DNA of 5,331 nucleotides from contig DQLO01000175.1 of NCBI GenBank assembly GCA_015660155.1, positions 1 through 5,331 on the forward strand. Reading direction: 5' to 3'. Both the position numbers and the translations under genes were made by a program. The DNA comes from Verrucomicrobiota bacterium (GTDB lineage Bacteria > Verrucomicrobiota > Verrucomicrobiia > Limisphaerales > UBA1100). The number at the start of each line of letters is the position of its first letter. Within the stretch, counting starts at the first letter, position 1. Under the pieces are notes generated by a model. The model was not told where the DNA came from and ran no database searches. It was given only the letters and a program-made list of their open reading frames with translations. Of the stretch, positions 1 through 5,331 are shown piece by piece.

Positions 1-351
1 CCCAAACCGGTGGCGAGCTACATCGCGCGGCTGGTTTCGGCTACCCATCCGGACAACGCCGAGACGCCCGAGCCGGTGGCGCGCTACGTGCAATACGGCG
101 CCTCCCCGCGCGCGGCCATCGCCATGGCCGAGGCGGCGCGGGCGCACGCGCTGGTGGATGGCCGGCCCACGGTGGGCTTTGAAGATGTGCGCGCCATCGC
201 GCGGCCGGTTTTGAATCATCGATTGATTTTGAATTATCAAGCGCGCTTCGATCGCGTGGATGCCCACGGCGTGCTGGATCAACTCCTGGAAACCCTCGAC
301 GACACCGGCCTGCATTTGCCCGAGGATGTTTCCCTGCAACCCACCGCATGA
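1..351 (+). CDS. MoxR-family AAA+ ATPase, C-terminal fragment (5' truncated by window)
   Basis: Reading frame 1 is open from the first base and gives 116 residues before the TGA at 349-351. The true start and the Walker A/B part lie upstream of the window. MoxR ATPases are usually about 320-340 residues, so roughly the last third is seen. The fragment shows the hallmark MoxR C-terminal lid: 'YIARLVSATH' (residues 7-16; most relatives have TR in place of TH), then 'GASPRA' (33-38), which carries the sensor-2 arginine (R37), an alanine-rich helix with 'AAIAMAEAARAHALVDGR', then 'FEDVRAIARPVLNHRL', matching the family pattern of a GR-x-V-x-x-x-DV segment followed by a conserved VL-x-HR. MoxR proteins are cytoplasmic, chaperone-like ATPases that act on a VWA/DUF58 partner. 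A DUF58 gene lies 4.4 kb downstream in the same operon and is the likely partner. Its stop overlaps the next start as ATGA. Family assignment is strong; the substrate is unknown. Confidence 0.93.
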   Translation, partial: PKPVASYIARLVSATHPDNAETPEPVARYVQYGASPRAAIAMAEAARAHALVDGRPTVGFEDVRAIARPVLNHRLILNYQARFDRVDAHGVLDQLLETLDDTGLHLPEDVSLQPTA

Positions 352-2243
352 GCCGTTTTTGGCAAATCTTTTGTGCGACGCATTTGCTCGCTTTCAGCCT
401 GTTGGCCGGTGAGTTGACGTTTAGAAACGTGCACGTCCGCACGCGCACCCTTGCCGATGCCGAACGCTTCCACGGCTACGCGGCGCATCAGTTTGAGCTG
501 GAAAACCTTTCCACCATCAGCCGCACAGTGACAATCCAATTGCCGCAGGAAAACTATGGCAACAGAGCGAACATCGAGGATTTGCGCCGCACGGTGACGC
601 TCGGGCCCAAGAGCCGCAAAGTAGTTTCGCTTTATCAACCGCCGCTTCCGATTGACTATTATGATCCGACCGCACGGTTCACCGTGGATGGCGAAACACG
701 CGTGCTGAATGACGCCTTCAGTGCGCATGTGGATAGCAGCGACAGTTTTGGAAATTACCATCAAGTGGTGGTGCTGGCCAGTCGGTCGTGGAGCAGCAGC
801 AAACTGCTGATGCCTGCGCCTTCATCTGGCGGCACCCCGTTGTTCAGGGTGGATGTCGCCAAAGGGCTCATCTCTCAATGGCCGCACCATTGGTTGGCGT
901 TTAGCGGGTTCGACGGGATGTTGCTGCGTGCCAAGGAATGGAACGCGGCGCCGGCCGAAGTTCGGCAGGCCATCACGCAATACGTGCGCGCTGGCGGGCG
1001 GTTGTTTGTGGTGGGCACAATCCCGTTGCCGACGGACGCCCGAATGCTGAGCGCCGACCAAATGGAAAAGCGAAGGGCATCCGCCGAATCATTTTCTGAA
1101 AGCATCGACAGCTTCAGCTCAGCACACTCAAAGACGGGATTTTATCCGGAAGAAATGGGGGAGGAAGAAACAGTCCATGAAAACCATGCAGTGCCGACTC
1201 AGGGTGCTGCCTCAAGCACGGTGTTTGCCTTGGGTTGGGGATTGATTCGAATTGTGGATGCTTCGGCTGATAAAGATGAAATCGATCAGGGCATCAAGCA
1301 GGTATTGGAAGCCCATTACGCCGGCGAATACAATCTGATCCCGGCTTTGGTTTCCGTGTTGGCCGGGGCCCAGAATTTGGGCAGCTTTGATGATTTTTTT
1401 TCCATCGTGGACGACGCCAGCGTGCCGGTGCGGTTGATGATTGTGATTTTAATTGGGTTTGTGGTGATCGCGGGGCCGGTGAATTTGGTGCTGCTGCACA
1501 AGCTCAAGCGGCGCACGTGGTTTCTGTGGACGCTCCCGGCGGTGTCGATACTCACCAGCGCGATCGTTTTTGGCACGGCGCTGCTCAACGAAGGCTTCAC
1601 GCCCACGGTGCGGCGCGATGTCATCACGATTCTAAATCAAGAATCACAACAGGCCAGCACCATCGGCGCGCTGGGCATTTACGCGCCGGTGTCGCCGGGC
1701 AATCTGGAGTTCTCCGCGCACACGGAAGTAACCCCATTGCTTTCTTCCCACGGGCAGGATTCCGGCAGCAATCGCGGTGTGGACTGGAGCAAGGGGCAAA
1801 GCTTCACTGGCAAATGGGTGGCCTCGCGTGTGCCGGCGCATTTCGCGCTGCGAAAAAGTGAACCGCGCAAGGAACGCCTCAGTGTCACTTGGAAAGGCGG
1901 CACGCCCACGGTGGTTAACAGCCTCAGCGCGAATATAAACCAACTTTGGTTGGCGAATGCGCGGGGAAATATTTTTGAATCCACAAACCTCCGCGCCGGC
2001 CAACGCGCCGAACTCCAGCGCGTCGCGGGCATGCAAACGGTGATCGACTATGTGAACACCGACTTTTTGTTGTCCACCCACAAGGACACCCCGGAAAGTG
2101 ATTACCCAAAAAACCTCGCGCCGGGCACGTACCTTGCGCAGATGGATGGCTCGCCCTTCATGGAAAACCCCATCGGCCGCGGCCAACTCAAGACGCACGC
2201 GCTGGTGTTCGGCGTGCTCACCAAAGCGGAGGCCAGCCCGTGA
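348..2243 (+). CDS. Secreted-domain membrane protein with two central TM helices; possible GATase-like (GldG-like) periplasmic domain; function unknown
   Basis: This 631-residue protein starts at the ATG of an ATGA overlap with the MoxR gene. There is no good Shine-Dalgarno at usable spacing (a GAGGA at 322-326 is about 21 nt away), so translational coupling is likely. The start is supported because it gives a signal-peptide-like N terminus: R3, a hydrophobic stretch to A20, possible cleavage before G21. Residues 21-130 look like a beta-rich domain. Residues about 138-225 have alternating strands and helices, with a 'LAFSGFDGMLL' strand/turn, an 'AITQYVRAGGRLFVVG' helix-turn-strand (208-223), and an overall look like glutamine-amidotransferase-fold domains of GldG-type proteins. 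I see no catalytic Cys-His pair that would argue for enzyme activity. Residues about 232-285 are a Ser/Glu-rich linker. Two TM helices lie at about 361-384 and 391-413, joined by a basic loop (HKLKRR), which should be cytoplasmic. Both large flanking domains should therefore face the periplasm. Residues 414-631 are a second beta-rich domain. I do not recognise a named family; the GATase-like call is inference. Context suggests an accessory or scaffold for the adjacent ABC-2 transporter. Confidence 0.88.
   Translation: MSRFWQIFCATHLLAFSLLAGELTFRNVHVRTRTLADAERFHGYAAHQFELENLSTISRTVTIQLPQENYGNRANIEDLRRTVTLGPKSRKVVSLYQPPLPIDYYDPTARFTVDGETRVLNDAFSAHVDSSDSFGNYHQVVVLASRSWSSSKLLMPAPSSGGTPLFRVDVAKGLISQWPHHWLAFSGFDGMLLRAKEWNAAPAEVRQAITQYVRAGGRLFVVGTIPLPTDARMLSADQMEKRRASAESFSESIDSFSSAHSKTGFYPEEMGEEETVHENHAVPTQGAASSTVFALGWGLIRIVDASADKDEIDQGIKQVLEAHYAGEYNLIPALVSVLAGAQNLGSFDDFFSIVDDASVPVRLMIVILIGFVVIAGPVNLVLLHKLKRRTWFLWTLPAVSILTSAIVFGTALLNEGFTPTVRRDVITILNQESQQASTIGALGIYAPVSPGNLEFSAHTEVTPLLSSHGQDSGSNRGVDWSKGQSFTGKWVASRVPAHFALRKSEPRKERLSVTWKGGTPTVVNSLSANINQLWLANARGNIFESTNLRAGQRAELQRVAGMQTVIDYVNTDFLLSTHKDTPESDYPKNLAPGTYLAQMDGSPFMENPIGRGQLKTHALVFGVLTKAEASP
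2228..2232 (+). promoter_or_regulatory. Shine-Dalgarno for the ABC ATPase (supports GTG start)
   Basis: GGAGG lies 7 nt before the GTG at 2240, inside the end of the upstream gene. It supports the GTG as the start of the ABC ATPase. The next in-frame residues (KIRVQNLRREFG) are the usual first strand of an ABC nucleotide-binding domain, so a later start would cut the domain. Confidence 0.75.
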
Positions 2244-3169
2244 AAATTCGCGTGCAAAATCTGCGGCGCGAGTTTGGCAAAACGCTCGCGGTGAACTCGG
2301 TCTCCTTTGAGTTTGAGTCCGGCCAAATCTACGCCTTCGTGGGCCCGAACGGCGCGGGCAAAACCACCACAATGCGTATCATGGCCACGCTCGACGAACC
2401 CAACTCCGGCGATGTGTTTATTGACGATCTCTCGGTGGTGGAGTATCCGGAAAAGGCGCGCCAGCTCATCGGCTTTGTGCCCGATGAACTGAAGCCGTAC
2501 TGGGACACCACGGTGCACGAGTACCTTGATTTTTTCGCGCGCGCCTACGGACTGCGCGGCAGCCAACGCACCAAAGCCGTGGACAGCGTGGAGGAATTTA
2601 CCAACGTCAAAGACATCCGCGAAAAAACGTTGCGCTCGCTTTCCAAAGGCATGAAACAACGCGTCAGCCTCGGGCGCGCCTTGGTGGCTGATCCGCAAGT
2701 ACTCATCCTCGACGAGCCCGCCGCCGGGTTGGATCCCCGCGCGCGGGTGGAACTGCGCGAGTTGCTCACGCTGCTCGCCAAGCAAGGCAAAGCCATTCTC
2801 ATTAGCTCGCACATTCTCACCGAGCTGACGGAAATTTGCGACGGCGTCGTCATCATCGAACAGGGCAACCTGTTGGAGAGCGGCAACATCGATGACGTGA
2901 TGGCCAAGCGCACTCCGCGCCGCACCTACGCCCTGCGCGTGCTGGGCAAGCCACGGGATTTACTGCGCGAGCTGCTGCAAACCGCCCACGTGGAAAACCC
3001 GCGTATGGCCGGCACCGAATTACATTTCGAGGTGGAAGGCGGCGAGGACGAAGCCTTCGGCGTGCTCAACACCCTCATCGCCAACGGCCATCGCGTGGTG
3101 GAGTTCCGCCAAACCAAAGCCAACCTCGAGGACATTTTTATGAACGTCACCACCGGAGGCGTGCAATGA
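2240..3169 (+). CDS. ABC transporter ATP-binding protein, ABC-2 exporter type
   Basis: The 309-residue protein starts with GTG, overlapping the upstream stop as GTGA and preceded by GGAGG. All core ABC motifs are present: Walker A GPNGAGKTT (35-43), signature LSKGMKQR (134-141, in place of LSGGQ, common in this subfamily), Walker B VLILDEP (154-160, catalytic E159), D-loop GLDP (163-166) and switch histidine H191 (in SSHIL). At the Q-loop position the sequence is IGFVPDE (77-83), so an acidic residue (D82) stands where canonical ABC proteins have Gln; ABC-2 ATPases often have Glu here. After the nucleotide-binding domain, residues about 215-309 form the small C-terminal domain typical of drug/NatA/GldA-like ATPases, ending in the customary LEDIFMNVT (296-304). 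The protein should sit on the cytoplasmic face of the inner membrane and power the permease encoded immediately downstream, probably as a homodimer. It resembles GldA, NatA and YxlF-type proteins; the substrate cannot be told from sequence. Confidence 0.97.
   Translation: MKIRVQNLRREFGKTLAVNSVSFEFESGQIYAFVGPNGAGKTTTMRIMATLDEPNSGDVFIDDLSVVEYPEKARQLIGFVPDELKPYWDTTVHEYLDFFARAYGLRGSQRTKAVDSVEEFTNVKDIREKTLRSLSKGMKQRVSLGRALVADPQVLILDEPAAGLDPRARVELRELLTLLAKQGKAILISSHILTELTEICDGVVIIEQGNLLESGNIDDVMAKRTPRRTYALRVLGKPRDLLRELLQTAHVENPRMAGTELHFEVEGGEDEAFGVLNTLIANGHRVVEFRQTKANLEDIFMNVTTGGVQ
3155..3159 (+). promoter_or_regulatory. Shine-Dalgarno for the ABC-2 permease
   Basis: GGAGG lies 6 nt before the ATG at 3166, within the last codons of the ABC ATPase gene. 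It fixes the permease start at the ATGA overlap and suggests the permease can load ribosomes itself as well as by coupling. Confidence 0.78.
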
Positions 3170-4761
3170 GCGAGGCGGCAAAATCCACCTCCGCACTGAT
3201 CGCTTGGCTGCGCGCCATCGAGCCCAACGCCGTGTTGGTGAAGGACCTCCGCCAAGCAGCGCGCAACTGGTCGGTCACCGGCGCGGTGCTGTTGATGATG
3301 GCCATTTTCTTCATCGTCTCTTTGGCCTTTCTGCTCGGTGACGAAATGGCCGGCCGCGGCAATTACCTCGGCGCGCAACTCTTTGCCTCCATCGCGGGCG
3401 TAATGATGACGGTGACCTTTATTTTCCTGCCCGTTTACGTGGGCATCCGCAGCATGACCGAGCGCGCCAGCGCCAGCGCGGATTTGCTCTACATTACCAC
3501 CATGAGCCCGGCGCGCATCATCGCCGGCAAATTCCTCAGCGGCGCGGCCTTGGTGGGGATCTTCTTCACGACGGCACTGCCCTTCATGGTGTTCAGCTAT
3601 TTGCTGCGCGGCATTGATCTACCAACCATTTTGCTGACGGTGGGCTACCTGTACGTACTGAACTGCCTGCTTCTACTGGCGGCAATGATGCTGGCGTCAA
3701 TGGGGATTCATTTCATTTTTAAAATCCTCATCGCATTGTTCGTTGGGTTGCCATTGATTTTTTACACCATGGCTGCGGTTCTCGGCACGGCAATGATTGC
3801 CGGATTTGGCGGAGCTTTTTCGGGCGGCCGATTCTTGGCGGAGGCCCTGCCCATCATCCTTACCATACTACTGAATATCGGCCTCGCGGCCGGGTTGCTG
3901 TTTTTCCTGTGTGTTTCCTTTATCACCCCGCGCACTGCCAATCGCGAGTTTCCGCTGCGCGTGTATTGCGCGGTAATGTGGGTGGTAGTCGGGCTGGAGG
4001 CCGGCGTGTGGGCTTTGGCGGAAGATGAATGGGAAATATTTGGCTACGTATTTGGAGCCTTCTGCGGACTGCTGGGGGCACTGGGGATTTTTTACGCCAT
4101 CGGGCAGGAGGATCACCTCAGCGTGCGAGTGCGGCGCGATATCCCGCGTAATCCCCTTCGCCGCGCGATGGCATTTTTATTTTTCAACGGCGCACTCGGT
4201 GGGTTGGTTCTGAGTTGTCTGTTCATTTTTGGAGGATTACTGCTCATATTCGCTGGCTTGGAGGCGTGGCCCATGCTTACGGGCAGTTCCTCGAGCACAC
4301 ATGATTGGAGTGAATTTTGTTCCGGCTTCATAATGCTGGGATTGTACCTCATCGCCCATGCGCTAATGTCGCTGTGGATCCACCGCACATGGCTGCCAAC
4401 CCGCAGCCCGATGTGGCCGCGCCTGTTTTTTTTGGTGAGTATCGGCATTCCGTATTGCGCCACTTTTGTGATTTACTATCTGGTCAAACAGGATTTTCTC
4501 GCGGACGGAACGATCCCCGGCATCATGCTCAATTCTTTCTATGCCATGGCGGATGGGGATGAGGAGAGTGTATACACCCACCTAATTGCCGCGCTGGTGT
4601 TGACGGCGGGGGCTCTGGCGTTGAATGCAAAATGGATTTTCAGCCGCCTCAAGGATTTCAAACCCTACGAACGACCGGCGACTCCTGTGCCTCCCACGCC
4701 ACCCGTAACCCAAACTGCACCCGCAGCCAATGAAAACCCCATTCCGCCAAAGCTTGATTGA
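3166..4761 (+). CDS. ABC-2-type permease, about 12 TM helices, proline-rich C-terminal tail
   Basis: This 531-residue integral membrane protein begins at an ATGA overlap with its ATPase gene. The N terminus has the ABC-2 entry motif: 'EPNAVLVKDLRQAARN' (19-34), an amphipathic segment like the NPxxxKELRxxxR of related permeases. The first TM helix follows (about 37-57), then a second (72-93), then the diagnostic cytoplasmic coupling segment ER-ASASADLLYITTMSPARIIAGK (99-122; E99 and R100, small residues, LL-x-TT-x-SP, GK). Further hydrophobic segments lie at about 123-146, 154-178, 185-212, 226-252, 264-284, 290-312, 335-365, 386-405, 418-440 and 469-491, giving about 12 helices by eye. Typical single ABC-2 permeases have 6, so this looks like an ABC-2 core with an added or duplicated C-terminal membrane half. 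Residues 503-528 are a Pro/Thr/Ala-rich, presumably disordered tail, partly encoded within the overlap with the next gene. Together with the upstream ATPase it should form an inner-membrane exporter or a mechanically acting GldF-like complex. Substrate unknown. Confidence 0.93.
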   Translation: MSEAAKSTSALIAWLRAIEPNAVLVKDLRQAARNWSVTGAVLLMMAIFFIVSLAFLLGDEMAGRGNYLGAQLFASIAGVMMTVTFIFLPVYVGIRSMTERASASADLLYITTMSPARIIAGKFLSGAALVGIFFTTALPFMVFSYLLRGIDLPTILLTVGYLYVLNCLLLLAAMMLASMGIHFIFKILIALFVGLPLIFYTMAAVLGTAMIAGFGGAFSGGRFLAEALPIILTILLNIGLAAGLLFFLCVSFITPRTANREFPLRVYCAVMWVVVGLEAGVWALAEDEWEIFGYVFGAFCGLLGALGIFYAIGQEDHLSVRVRRDIPRNPLRRAMAFLFFNGALGGLVLSCLFIFGGLLLIFAGLEAWPMLTGSSSSTHDWSEFCSGFIMLGLYLIAHALMSLWIHRTWLPTRSPMWPRLFFLVSIGIPYCATFVIYYLVKQDFLADGTIPGIMLNSFYAMADGDEESVYTHLIAALVLTAGALALNAKWIFSRLKDFKPYERPATPVPPTPPVTQTAPAANENPIPPKLD

Positions 4762-5331
4762 CGGCGAACAGGCGGGGCTGCGTTACGCGCTGTGCCTGCC
4801 CAACTCGCCGATGAGCGGCGTGCGCGGCGAACGCCTCGGCCGCCGCGCGGGCAGCTCGGTGGATTTTCAGGATTACCGCGAATACCAACCCGGCGATGAC
4901 CTCCGCCATATTGACTGGAACGCGTACGCCCGCAGCAATCAACTTATCGTCAAACTGCATCGCGAGGAAGTGCAGCCACATCTCGACCTCATTCTCGATA
5001 CATCAGCCTCGATGAATTTGCCGGACACCGACAAGCCCGCCGCGCTGCATCAACTCGCCGCGCTGCTCGCCACCGCCGCCGCCAACGCGCGTTGTTCGCA
5101 GGCGTTGTGGATGACTGGCGAGGGCTTCCAACGCGTCCGCAATGACACCCAACCGCCCGGCGCGTGGGGTGAGCTGCCGATGGGCGGCGCGCGCTCCTTC
5201 GAGGAAGCACACGGATTGCTGCCCCCGCGCCTGCGACGTCAAGGGATGCGGGTGATCATCAGCGATTTGTTGTGGCCCGGCGATCCGCTGCCCACGCTGC
5301 GCAAGCTCGCCGAAGGCGCGGCCAGTTTGCA
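4730..5331 (+). CDS. DUF58 / VWA-like protein, N-terminal part (3' truncated by window)
   Basis: An open frame runs from the ATG at 4730 to the window end: 200 codons and two bases, with no stop. The start overlaps the permease gene by 32 nt and lacks a clear Shine-Dalgarno, but it leaves the roughly 30-residue N-terminal lead usual before the DUF58 core. A TTG at 4754 or the ATG at 4811 are weaker alternatives. The DUF58 signature is nearly complete: R-R-A-G-S-S-V-DF-x-DYREYQPGDDLRHIDW (R38-W63), then NAYARSNQLIVK and REE (78-80). A MIDAS-like metal site follows: DTSAS (90-94, after the strand LDLIL). 'RVIISDL' (174-180) looks like a further VWA core strand ending in an aspartate. DUF58 proteins of about 290-300 residues are usually cytoplasmic and encoded with a MoxR ATPase, as here; longer ones carry N-terminal TM helices, which this one lacks. 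The last third or so is outside the window. Likely role: metal-dependent protein-binding partner of the MoxR ATPase encoded at the start of the window. Confidence 0.93.
   Translation, partial: MKTPFRQSLIDGEQAGLRYALCLPNSPMSGVRGERLGRRAGSSVDFQDYREYQPGDDLRHIDWNAYARSNQLIVKLHREEVQPHLDLILDTSASMNLPDTDKPAALHQLAALLATAAANARCSQALWMTGEGFQRVRNDTQPPGAWGELPMGGARSFEEAHGLLPPRLRRQGMRVIISDLLWPGDPLPTLRKLAEGAASL

Noticed and set aside
279..764. Minus-strand open frame of 161 codons opposite the MoxR/membrane-protein junction
   Set aside because: It is antisense to two supported genes and shows no motif, signal peptide or ribosome binding site that would favour it.
1378..1405. T-rich stretch considered as a possible intrinsic terminator
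   Set aside because: No stable GC-rich hairpin directly precedes the T run, and it lies in the middle of an intact reading frame.
1644..2372. Long minus-strand open frame of 242 codons
   Set aside because: It lies antisense to the end of the 631-residue protein and the start of the ABC ATPase. Its translation is Arg/Ala-rich with no recognisable motif, as expected of a shadow frame in GC-rich coding DNA.
2736..2747. Perfect 12-nt palindrome (CCCGCGCGCGGG)
   Set aside because: It falls in the conserved coding sequence just after the Walker B/D-loop of the ABC ATPase, has no loop and no T-tract, and is explained by GC-rich codons. It is not a terminator or operator I can support.
2102..2812. 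Minus-strand open frame of 236 codons opposite the ABC ATPase
   Set aside because: The plus strand here encodes an unambiguous ABC ATPase with all motifs, and the antisense product shows no domain and no credible start context.
3464..3481. Short GCCAGC-type direct repeat in the permease gene
   Set aside because: Only two or three copies of a 6-nt unit encoding alternating Ala-Ser in the conserved coupling segment; a codon effect, not a functional repeat.

Overview
The window is a single, gap-free, plus-strand gene cluster in moderately GC-rich bacterial chromosomal DNA. It has five protein genes, the first and last cut by the window edges, and essentially no intergenic DNA. The order is: (1) the C-terminal third of a MoxR-family AAA+ ATPase, 1-351; (2) a 631-residue secreted/membrane protein of no family I can name with confidence, 348-2243; (3) an ABC transporter ATPase of the ABC-2 (drug/gliding/NatA-like) type, 2240-3169; (4) a roughly 12-helix ABC-2-type permease, 3166-4761; (5) the N-terminal 200 residues of a DUF58 / von Willebrand A-like protein, 4730 to the window end. 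No RNA gene, mobile element, CRISPR, integrase, attachment site or convincing repeat was seen. No internal promoter or terminator could be supported, and there is almost no non-coding room for one.

The junctions are very tight. Genes 1/2, 2/3 and 3/4 each overlap by 4 nt (ATGA, GTGA, ATGA), and 4/5 overlap by 32 nt. Good Shine-Dalgarno sequences (GGAGG) precede genes 3 and 4. Genes 2 and 5 lack one and probably depend on translational coupling. This points to one polycistronic operon whose promoter lies upstream of the window and which continues downstream.

MoxR ATPases and DUF58 proteins are a well-known genetic pair, thought to act as a chaperone-like AAA+ module with a MIDAS-bearing partner. 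Here a complete ABC-2 exporter (ATPase plus permease) and a periplasm-facing membrane protein sit between the two halves of the pair. From general knowledge, such MoxR / DUF58 / ABC-2 / large-membrane-protein clusters recur in Verrucomicrobiota, Planctomycetota and relatives, and they resemble the GldA-GldF-GldG set of Bacteroidota in composition. My best guess for the source is the Verrucomicrobiota-Planctomycetota group, but this rests on layout and general protein style and is not proven. A plausible working model, by inference only, is an envelope-associated system. In it the MoxR and DUF58 proteins assemble or activate a membrane complex, the ABC-2 transporter supplies ATP-driven work at the inner membrane, and the 631-residue protein provides the periplasmic sensor or scaffold. 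The substrate is unknown.
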